From assembly GCF_902459465.1 (NCBI RefSeq), contig NC_047066.1, forward strand, positions 8,559,047 through 8,623,046: a stretch of DNA of 64,000 bases. Direction: 5' to 3'. The stretch comes from Asterias rubens (Eukaryota > Echinodermata > Asteroidea > Forcipulatida > Asteriidae). Both the position numbers and the translations under genes were made by a program. Of this stretch, positions 20,061 to 36,300 are shown piece by piece. Every line of letters begins with the position of its first letter. The stretch's first letter is position 1. A model generated the notes under the pieces. The model made no database searches and was not told where the DNA came from. It worked only from the letters and a program-made list of their open reading frames with translations.

Positions 20061-20234
20061 ATGGTATACCGTCATTGTTTCCCTTATAAGGTCATACCGG
20101 ACAACCACAAAGTGGATATATTTTTGTTTATGTCAAACCAGTTGATTTCAATTTTGAATGATTTAGATCGCCAATTCTGGAACAATATACAGGGACGTCC
20201 GCGCTTTCAAAAGCTTCAAATAACTTAACAAACA

Positions 20235-20720
20235 ACGTCTGAGTCTAGAATTATTTTAGAATACATAAAAAACAGCAACACAGCAAACAATTAATAAACA
20301 CAAACAAAATAACACAAACAAAAAACCAACACAAACACATTCAAATATAAAACAATCATTTAAATTGGCCAATAACTTTTCAAAGTACAACTCTGTGTGT
20401 AAGTCTATTTTTTGTTCCACAAAATACCACAGTATTTCAAAAAATCCTCCCAAGATCCGTCACCTTTACTTAAACATGTTTTTTTATTATGCAAAACATG
20501 TAAAATAACATAACAAACAACATCATTATTTTAGTACATCACAGCAACAAAACAAAAAATGTAAAAACACAAACAAAACAATGTGAACAAAACAAAATAA
20601 AAATAAACAAATAAAAACAAAATCCCTTAAATCGGTCAAAAAACTAAAAGTACAACTCAATGTGTAGGTCTACTTGTTGTCCCGCAAATACTAAACTATA
20701 TTCCATCCTCCAAAATACAC
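20235..20720. repeat. AT-rich direct duplication, about 245-bp spacing
   Basis: Block 1 (about 20245-20455) has ATTATTTTAGAATACATAAA, AAAGTACAACTCTGTGTGTA and AAAATCCTCC. Block 2 (about 20525-20715) has ATTATTTTAGTACATCACAG, AAAGTACAACTCAATGTGTA and CATCCTCC in the same order. A CAAACAAAA-rich middle is shared. Confidence 0.65.
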
Positions 20721-20749
20721 GCTGTACATGCTAAAAGAAAATTCGTCTC

Positions 20750-20946
20750 CTGAGACGACAATTATTTTCGTGACCTTGTTTTACTAATTTCTAAAAATAA
20801 AAAAATAAAACTACAGCACCTCAGCAATTTATTTTTTTAAAGGAAGCTTTCTACCACCATTATCTTCAAACATTGTAAGTTTACTGTAAATCTGTGGCAT
20901 TGTGTTTTGTGTTACAACAAGCACCCAAACCCTTTAACAATTCTGT
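20750..20946 (-). repeat. Family B repeat fragment, reverse orientation
   Basis: Contains CTACAGCACCTCAGCAA, GGAAGCTTTCTACCACCATT and CACCCAAACCCTTTAA, the reverse of family B at 44796-45155. One end is missing. Confidence 0.65.
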
Positions 20947-21049
20947 TCCTTATTAGATTCCGTGAGGTGGTACTGAGGTTATGCAGGTTAATACGCCGAT
21001 AAGTCAAGGCCAATTTCGACCTCCTTCCTTCGCTGGTATTAGAGACTCT

Positions 21050-21320
21050 TTAAAGGCAGGGTATACTTTTGAAAATTGTCAAAGACCAGTATCCTCGCTT
21101 TGTGTATCCCAACATGCATAAAACAACAAACCTGTTAAATTTGGGGTCAAGTGGTCAATCGCAGTTGCACGAAAATGTTTATTTATTTATTTTTTTATAT
21201 CAAATTTGTTTGTGGAAAATTACTTCTTTCTCTAAAGCTTCTTAAAATGGGTAGTTTCTTACAATGTTTCATACTACCAACAGCTCTCTATTGCTATTTA
21301 CCAAGTTTGTAAATGGTCAT
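21050..21320 (-). repeat. Family A-like MITE fragment, reverse orientation
   Basis: TTTAAAGGCAGGGTATACTT, TTGTCAAAGACCAGTATCCT, CAACAGCTCTCTATTGC and ACCAAGTTTGTAAATGGTCA follow the reversed block order of family A, with strong divergence. Confidence 0.6.
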
Positions 21321-21367
21321 TAACTTGACTGTGGAAATTCCAAAACCTGCCGTTAAAATGGATTTTG

Positions 21368-21718
21368 ATACCTTTAAGTTGTTTTGACCATGATGAATCC
21401 CTACTCACTGTGAATGAAGATCAATGTAATATACCTGTAGAAGTTTCAGCTTCATTAGTCGTCAAGCTTTTTAGAGAAAAACAAGTGAAAGTCACAGAGC
21501 GAAGTCTTCAGGAGAGTCGCGTATACCAATACTGGTAAAAGACGTTGTGCCACGAAAGTTACTTTCGTTAGATTGTTTTACTCATTTCTTAAAATCTACA
21601 GCACCTCAGCAAATAATATTTAAAGGGAAGCTTTCTACCTTCATTATCATCAGACCGTGTGTAAATTTAATGTAAATCTGTGGGTCTTCCTACAAAAAGT
21701 ACCCAAAGCCTTTAAAGT
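21368..21718 (-). repeat. Family B repeat, near full length, reverse orientation
   Basis: Runs from GATACCTTTAAGTTGTTTTG to CCCAAAGCCTTTAAAG. It includes CATGATGAATCCCTACTCAC, CTACAGCACCTCAGCAAAT and GGGAAGCTTTCTACCTTC. It corresponds in reverse to the copy at 44796-45155; both ends carry CTTTAAAG-type sequence. Confidence 0.7.
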
Positions 21719-21734
21719 TCCTTGCACAGTTTCG

Positions 21735-22111
21735 GTGCCACTGTCGTCATAACAACGACAACAACATTGTCTTGACATCTGGGACATGTATTAACAATGG
21801 TACAATGCGAAGAAATGAATTCTTGGGATTGCCAGTAATTTTCAGTAATTTTCAACCCTGCGTGTTGCAAGATTAGGGTTTGCAAATCCGGGAAAGGGGA
21901 GGGGCGTGGGAGGGGAAGAGGGATCTTGGCAGCCGCAAGAACTTGTTTTGAAAATGTTGAACAATTCCGTGGGCCTTGCTTTTTGTTAATAAACAATATA
22001 AATAGCGAACGTGTGCTGACGAGTGCTGTTGGGCCTGCATACTTGTATTGTTTATAATAAATCTTGCCCGGCTGACTAACTCCGTACTTGAACTTGAGCT
22101 GGCTCCTTACA
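21735..22111 (+). mobile_element. Possible solo LTR (right part best supported)
   Basis: ATATAAATAGCGAAC (about 21997) could be an LTR TATA box. AATAAATCTTGCCCGGC (about 22057) could be the R/poly(A) region, and GAGCTGGCTCCTTACA ends at 22111 with CA. This layout and ending style fit a retroviral-type LTR of a Ty3/gypsy retrotransposon. I find no target-site duplication and the left boundary is a guess. Confidence 0.4.
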
Positions 22112-22449
22112 ATTCTAGAGTTAGACTACTGTCAAGGCGGATGTAGCATCGTATAAAATTGATTGAACTTCTGGGCTAGAACTAAAGCGGATACGCTGTG
22201 TTTTGGTTTTGTCCCAATTCTAGCATCCGTTTGATTAACGACTACACCAGTTGTGACTGAGTTTTTTGGCTGCTGAAATATTGAATTTTAGTTCCAATTG
22301 TTTCCAAGTTTGACCCTGACACAGTAATGGTTTGGGTGTGCGTCATCGACCGACTCACCCCAACCAGCCAATCAACGCTCAACACTGCCCGGTGATAGGC
22401 AAGCAGCTTCCGCGAATTCCCCGCACTGTCTAAGTTTATGCCTTTATTT

Positions 22450-22495
22450 TGACTAATGAACAGGACATTACTGAATCGAAGTTTTTCTATAAAAG
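22450..22495 (+). promoter_or_regulatory. Core promoter of the MMP gene (TATA box, AP-1-like site)
   Basis: TATAAAAG at 22488-22495 is a good TATA box, 108 bases before the start codon, placing transcription start near 22520. TGACTAA at 22450-22456 differs by one base from an AP-1 site; AP-1 sites near the TATA box are common in vertebrate MMP promoters. A short palindrome TTCGATTCAGAATCGAA lies in the presumed 5'UTR. Function is inferred. Confidence 0.6.
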
Positions 22496-22602
22496 AGGCG
22501 AGTTTGCTTAGTTCGATTCAGAATCGAAACAGATGCGTTGACTTTCAAGTCTGAAGAAGGACAGTTATTTTATAATAAAGTTCACACTTTTACAACAGCA
22601 AT

Positions 22603-28391
<5,789 letters not shown>

Positions 28392-28530
28392 ACTCATCAA
28401 CTTTGAGTATCAATCAATCCGTCTAGTAGAATGAGCAGTTATGTAAAACGGGTAGGACTACATCGCTGCTAAGTGGAAATTATAATTTGTTTAAACCGTT
28501 TGATTCTTTTCATCGTAGTTGTGGATGTAT

Positions 28531-28536
28531 AATAAA
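28531..28536 (+). promoter_or_regulatory. Poly(A) signal of the MMP gene
   Basis: AATAAA 140 bases after the stop at 28389-28391. It gives a short 3'UTR, a normal arrangement. No competing AATAAA lies closer. Confidence 0.6.
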
Positions 28537-28785
28537 ACTTACACGTAGAAATTTCATTTCAAAAAGTGTCGGGTTTTTTTTCGCCGTAAATGAGGAGGGT
28601 TTATGCCCACGCCGGAAGAATACTTCGCAAGTGGAATACACAATCTGGAGAAACGTTTCTGCCACAAATGTTAAGGGAAAAACAACATTTTTTTCCCACT
28701 CTGACCACATTACTTGGAAATAATGATTTTAAAGTTTAATTTAATTTCGGTAGATGTTTTACTTTACAAGTTGATTTCCATTTGT

Positions 28786-29104
28786 TTAAGGGCAGTGGAC
28801 ACTGTTGGTAATTACTCAAAATGTTTATTAGCATAAAACCTTACTTGGTAACGAGTAATGGCGAGATGTTGGTAATAATATAAAACATTGTGCGAAACGG
28901 CTCCTTCTGAAGTGGGGTAGTTTTCGAGAAAGAATTAATTTTCCACGATTTTGATTTCGAGACCTCAGATTTAGAATTTGCGGTCTCGAAATCAACCATC
29001 TTGAGCTCAAATTTTTAACAGGTTTGTTATTTTATGCACATGTTGAGATACACCAAGTGAGAAGACTGGTCTTTGACAATTACCAATAGTGTCCAGTGTC
29101 TTAA
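28786..29104. repeat. Family A MITE with internal deletion
   Basis: TTAAGGGCAGTGGACACTGT at the left, AATAGTGTCCAGTGTCTTAA at the right. It lacks the segment between the ACCATCTT and TTGAGCTCAAAT blocks, so it is about 65 bp shorter than full copies. Confidence 0.85.
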
Positions 29105-29739
29105 AGAGCGATTCCCAAAAATGTATACATTCCCTTTCAACTACAACCGCGTAATAACAGTATTAACGGTACCACGTAAATTTCTTTTAGTCTGATTGTT
29201 TTGTCTTTCAGTTTTGTCAGTTGCTCTTTCGAAACTATGGTTTGGGCTCGGGCTCTGGCTTAAGATCCGTCATTAGGCGTCCTGCTATCGGGGCTTCAAC
29301 ACAAGCAGATGGATAACAATCCGGAGCCATATCCTCAGCCATGGTTTCGAAGGAGCCTTGTAAAACAGAAATTCACAGCCTGTAACAAGAATGATTGCAT
29401 ACATTATACTTAAAAAAAAACCATTAATCTTTTACTTCCATTTTTTGCGACAAAACTATTGTCCTAAAAATCTTTAATTTATTACTTTTAAAATGTCTTC
29501 AAAAGTCATAATTTTTATATTTTGCAACTTTAACTTAAACACTGTTTTGATTATTAGTTGTAACATTAAATTTCAGTATTGTTCAAATTGTTTGAAACGT
29601 ATTCTAAATTGAATAAAATTAAATGTTTATCTTCAATTCCAGAATATGTATTGTTCTGCTGATTATTTTGTCTAACAATATTATACTAATGTTTTTATAA
29701 CATCCGTGTAGCGGTCAGTTTTTTGACACGGTCTGTTTC

Positions 29740-30141
29740 TTAAAGGCAGCGGACACTATTAGTAACTACTAAATATAATTGTTAGCATAACAAATTACTT
29801 GGTAACAAGCAATGGAGAGCTGTTATTAGTATAAAACATTGTGAGAAACGACTCCCTCTGAAGTAACGTAGTTTTTGAGAAAGAAGTAATTTTCCACAAA
29901 TTTGATTTCAGACCTGAGAATTAGATTTTGAGGTCCTGAAATCAAGCATCTGAAAGCACACCACTTCGTGTGACAAGACAAGGGTTTTTTTTCTTCCTTT
30001 TTATCCCGCAACTTAGACGACCAATTGTGCTCAAATTTTCACAGGTTTATTATTTTGTGCATAAATTATGTTGAGACACATGGATACACCAAGTGAGAAG
30101 ACTGGACTTTGCAGTTCCCAAAAGGTGTCCAGTGTCTTTAA
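29740..30141. repeat. Family A MITE (upstream of NUP88)
   Basis: TTAAAGGCAGCGGACACTAT at the left, AAGGTGTCCAGTGTCTTTAA at the right. It is a full-length body ending about 235 bases before the NUP88 start codon. Confidence 0.85.
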
Positions 30142-30376
30142 GCTTCCTCCAGTGGAATTGGGCGTCCGCCAACTATTATTAAAAACTGAGGAATGTAAAC
30201 CTCAGTTAGGTGGTGGGGGTGCTCCAAAGTGAGGGACTCTTTCACAAATAATAAATGACATGATTTAGGGGATTTAGGCTGGCGATGGCCGGCACTCGTT
30301 TTGTTGGCAAATTTCGGCTCTGTTGTCGGTGTAATACCGCCCTCTCGTGTGCTGCTTGAGTTGTTTCCTACTCAAA

Positions 30377-33300
30377 ATGGCCGCCTTTGAAGAGGGAACA
30401 GACGAACGAATTTCGTGGCGGAAAAGTTTGAATTCTCACCCAATTTTCGACAGATTGAGAGAAACTAGCAAGCATGTCACACTCAGGAGTGACCCAGAGG
30501 AGCTGTTGGTTGTTCGGGAAGGAATCTTGTTCGCATGGGACAGGGAACAGAGCCGACTTTTAACAGCAAATCTGAAAGATTTACTCCACGCAGACGACGC
30601 ATCACGTCCGCGAAGCACGCTACAGGTTCGTCTTTTGCCCATTGCCGTTGACCAGTTAATTCTTGTAAAAAATGTTTTGATTCACAAGTAATGGCAAATT
30701 GGTGTCGTGGACTTTACTTGGTGAAGCGATGGGATATTTTATAGTAGATGTTATGGGCTGATGTTATAAATCAATTAAAACTATTTATTTTTAAATATTA
30801 AATTTCAATGCATATTAAGGTCTATAATTAATGTGAATTTATGCAAAATAACTGATTAAAAATTAAAAAAATAAATTTATTTAATAATTAATTAATTAAA
30901 GATAAGCATACTCTTCTTTGTTTATATTTTAAGAGTGATACTGAACAATAGTCTTATTATATCTGGCAAAAGATTTCCGTAGCTCACCACCACTTGCTCA
31001 CTCATTATTTTTACCAAAAGGAACATCTGATAAAAACAAAGTAAATAAGAATTTCATGTATTTACTAAATTATTTCATTAGGAATGAAAATGTGGAAATT
31101 TTGAGAGTCAAGATTTAACACAACAGTGCTACCACAGTACTAGCTACTAGTTAGTAAGAAGCTAACCATTCGAATGCCAGTCAACTCGCCCCCCCACCCC
31201 CCCCCAGCAAAGACGCCTACTCAGACTACTACACAGTCATCCCCTTGTAAACTCACCCCCTCACTTACAAAGTTACCCCCTCACAAAGTTGCCCTCTGAC
31301 AGAGTCAAGTGTGTAAAAATTTGAGTGATATAAAGTAACGTAAGTTCACAAAGTGACGGCCAGAATGTATCATTTTCGGCCTGACGTTTCAACTGTCTGT
31401 AGAGTCTTTCACAAAGGCTTTGGCTTGATGAGCCTTCCGGAGAGGCTCTCACCTGCAAGAGTTGGTAAAAAGCAATAGTTACCTGTAGTAACGGATAACT
31501 TTCCAAATGGCGCCACCACTTTTTTACAAATTTTTACAAAAAGGGATATCTCATTGTAAATTAGATACTATATTATTTCATATCGAATGAAAAAGTGGTG
31601 GCGCCATACAGAAACTTTTCCGTAGTTACCTGTTATTGTTACCTGTAGTTACCTCCCTTCAGTCTTGTGGATTTCTCCCCCAAATTTCTCCGCCCTGCAA
31701 TAAATTAATATTTAGGTTTCAGGTTTTCAGGTTTAATTTAAAAAATATAGGGAAAACTACTTATCGGAACTTTGTAATAGTATATGGGGAGGTCGCAGAC
31801 AAGAAGCCTAAGCTTGGCAATGTCTGGCCTCTTCAAAAAGAATACATATAAATATGAAGTTACAATCATGAATTTAAAAAATAAATAAGCAATAGTTATT
31901 AGGCTCTTGTTATTAAATAATTTAATTCAATAAATTCATAACCCCTGGTAAGTCAATAAATATTAATAATAATAAAGGAAACTTACAATGCGCCATGTCT
32001 GTCACAGATGACACTCCTGGCGCAGGAACCCCTAACAAAAGCTAACATCTAGGAACTAATTAAATAAAATAAGGAGAAGCAGCTGATTAGAGATTGCTTT
32101 TAGTTAAAATAGGATACAGTTTAGACCTTGCTTCAAAATGATATTTCATCGGTTGTTTTATACTCTCCAAATTGTTTATTATTGACCAGATATTGCTGTG
32201 CACACACGCACCGAGATTCAACGTTGAGCACATCACCCTGAGTCTGACCGGTCAGCATGTCCTGTTATGGGGACCTCGGGGGGCATCGGTCATGCATTTA
32301 CCGAGACGCTATGGAAAGTTTGGCCAGTATGAGAGTGGGAAGGAGACAATTAACTGCAGGTAAGGGACTTTAAAAAAAGGGTGTGCACAACGTTGGCATG
32401 GGTCATATCATTCATTCATTCATTCATTCATAATTGGTTTATTATTTTTAAAAACAAATTCCCATGGCGACCGGAGGTCGAATTACAGGAAAATATACAG
32501 AGATTAAAAAATAAGAAAAAAAAACACACTATTTCACATTATTTAAGAAATAATTGATTAAGGAGAGACAAATATTTACAATGTATAAAATAAATTGTTC
32601 TGAAAGTTGCGGGGAAAAAAACCTGGATAAAAAATATTGCTGGCACAGTCAAAGGGCGCATAAAAAGCTGCATTCTATTGCAATTCAGTTGTTAAAAAGG
32701 CGTGTGAGGTGAGGGAGAGGGCTCTTTCTATAGCGCTCTGTTCGGCATTTAAACTGACCCAGAAGTCCGGAGTTCCTAAGTTGGTACCCACTATCATACC
32801 TCTGTGGCAAGAGGCGCTTTAGGACTGATGAAGGGAGAGTTTTGGCAAAAGATTGGCACAAGTGGTTACGACGGCATACCAGTGTTTCAATACTGCACAA
32901 TTGTAGAGCGTCTGAGTAGCGCACGTAGTCATTGCCAAGAATAATTCTGCATGCGCGCTTTACTCGTGGGAGAGTTCATAGCCTCAAAGGAGGCAATATA
33001 CAGGCAACAAGTGTCCAAGCAGTCTCAAATAGAGTTTTTTTTTCACGGTGCAGCCATCTTGAATTTCACCCATTGGGTGCGTTTGTTTAGCTTCCCTGGT
33101 TCGACCCCGGTGTGTGGCGTTTTTTTTTTCCCAGAACGAGTGTGTGCAGATAATTACCCACGTTCGTCCTGGTAAAAAAAACGCCACGCACCGGGGTCGA
33201 CCCTGGGGAGCTAAACGAACGCACCCATTGATATCAATGTTACCAAACCGAGGCTGGAAGAATAAAATAGTCTGGTTCCTTATTGCAAAATGATTATTAA

Positions 33301-36300
33301 CAGCCATTAATGTTATTTAATACAAGGAACATGACCAAGATGGAGGCAGCAAGATAAAGGTCTTTTAAGCAATTCATTCACATTTCAATTTTTTTCGGGA
33401 TAGTGAGTTACAGCAAGAATGTCTCATTTGCTGCCAAAGTGTTCGTTGTTCACCAAATTCGCATCCTCTATTGGAATACCGCCAACGTTAGTCAGGGCTA
33501 GTTGGCTGAGTTGGTGGAGCACCATTTTTTTGTCCCGACTACTTTTCACATGACTCCGATTACCTATTGAGGTTAATCATCAAAAGTCATTTGTTGGGTC
33601 ACACAAAGTCTGAATACTGGTGTCTGACAATATTGATAGCAAAAGGCGTCATTGACTGCCATCTTTTATGGAAAACAATGGGAAAAGTGCATGCCTGTGT
33701 GTGCTACGCACGACTCTAAGCCAATGATAGCTCTTCACGTGTGCACAATTCATCAAAGATGATGTGCATTGCAATCCACCTATAACTGTTGTTGTCCCCA
33801 TGCTTCATGCTAAAAGGAGCGAGGTATTTTCTGGTTAATCCATTTTCTATACAAAATTTGCTGCCAGGCACTTTTGGGGAATTTTAATGAATTTGCTATA
33901 GATTTTATACATTATATTTGATATGGTATTTGATGTGCTATTTGCAAAATTGTTATGACGTTTTTGTCCTTTTTTGTGCCTTTGTTATTTTTATTGTCTG
34001 GATCGCCTTTAGATAGTGACTATTTTTCGCTTTTTGGTTATCCGCAGGCTTGTTCTATTAATTTATTGCACTTCACTTGTATTTTTCTTTCAGGACGATG
34101 GTGTTAGCTGAGAGGTTCTTCATGTCCAGTGGTTCTATCAGGTTACTGCAGGCAGCATGGCACCCAGGGAGTAACTCAGACTTACACGTTGTACTCCTCA
34201 CATCAGATAACACTCTAAGGTATGAACTGTTTCTAGCTATCGGGTTCCTGTTCTATGGAATTCATTACCGAATTCATTCACAGAGTAATCCTTCAATCTT
34301 CGATCGACAACTCAAGGCTCATCTCTCCAAACAGGCATTTTATAAACCTGGGGTGGATTTCACAAAGAGTAAACACTAGTCCTATCTCCGGTTAGGATGA
34401 GTTACTCGTCCTAACTTAGGACTGGCCTTTATTTTATTTTTTCTTCTAGAACTAGTCCTTATCCTAACTCTTTGTGAAATCGACCCCTGAAATTGTATCT
34501 TTGCGAACCGGCCCACTTGAATGGAAATTTTTATCAGATACTGTGCGCTTTAGAAGTGCTGTTTATTTTTAATTTTTAATGTTGTTTTTGATTCTTTCCA
34601 ATCCTTTAACTAAACATGATAGTTTCACACCATTGGAATCTATAAAGCTTGATTTTATAAAAGATTTTTTATTTTCTGATCAGGATTTACGACATCAACT
34701 CCCCACACAAGCCAATCCAATGCCACAGATTAGGGGAGTACTCCACTAGTTACTCCCTCTCGGCCAATCGCTCAACGTTTGAGGTAGCACTCGGCGACGT
34801 TGCCGTGGCGTTTGACTTCGGACCGGCAACAGAAGATTCAAGACGTGCCCTAGGTAATGAGTCGACGTTTATTTAGAAATGTAATTGTGATGCGATCTAG
34901 CTAAACAAGTCGTTTGTCGGTAATACCAGTATGGAGTAACAAGCCAATACATGCCAACATTAATCCTTTTTCTAATTCAAACGCCCAAATACATTTTATT
35001 TTATTGAAAATTAGTATTGAAATAAAATGTACCGATGTACTTTCAATAAATAACTTGACTTTAAAACTCTTTACTCAGGGTTTATTTTCTCACATTTCTT
35101 GGTGTTTCTACTTTTACAAATTTTGAACCAAAGGAGGTATCAAATATAACAGTATTAAAGGATAGATTATGCTTTTTCAAATGTATCAACAAGTGCAAAA
35201 AAACCTGGATCTAATTTTACTTGATCACATCACATTTGTTACAACCTCCGATCATTTGCCTCAAACAATTAATGTTTTTCATTTGTGCAATAGTGAGAAT
35301 ATTTTTCATTCGTTGAAAGATGCTCAGCTCCGCCTCGATGTGAAGAACATACCATCTTTCAACTTATGAAAAGACTCGCACCTTTGCACTCATAAACATC
35401 CATGATTTATATACGATTAATATTTTCTGGCTGTCTTGTCTTTTTGATCCATTGTAGAGAGACCCTCGGGGTGTGGCCCGTTGGTCTACCCCATCTACAT
35501 CTTGAAGGGTAACGGAGATGTTTTCTTACTCCAAACTAGTCTGTCCGAACCAGGGTAAGCTGAATTCATCAATTGCACTTTGAATGTTTCCATCTTTATT
35601 CATGCTCCTCCTTTCCTAGTAATTAAGGCCTAATTTGCAAGGGCCCCTTACCATGCATCTGCTGGCTTTCAGCGTTGCACTTTGAATGTTTGCATCTTTA
35701 TTCATGTTCTTCCTTTCTCAGTGATTATGCTCTAAATTGAAAAGGCCCCTGACCATGGATTTGCTAGCTGTGATACTAATGAAGAACTTTCAATGTTTCT
35801 CCCTTTTATTCATTTTCTCCTTAGTTTTTATTCATGTGCCTCCTTTCTAGGTAAATTATGCACCAATCTGCAAGGGCCCCTGACCATGCATCCACTGGCT
35901 AAGACACTAATTGTTTCCCCCTTTATTCATGTTCTTCCCATCCAGCTATCTGCACACCAATCTGCAAGGGCCCCTGACCATGCATCCCCCAGCTGAGGAC
36001 AACTATGGACTGGATGCCTGTAGCTTAATGTGCCTTCACTCTAGTCCAGTGGTACTGGTAGTCGCCACTTCCAGTGGTATCCTTCACCACTGCGTGGTGC
36101 TAGCTGGTGGGGATGATGACGACGATGATGACGACAATGATGTGAGAATTGGTTTTACCCTTAAATCCTGGGAATGTGAATGTGAATGCGATACAAATGT
36201 TGACGTCACAGCGTTGTTTTCACTGCGAATGTTTCGCAGGAGTTGAGTACATTTCAACTGATGCGAATTATTTGTTGAAAATTTGTAATATCAAAATTTG

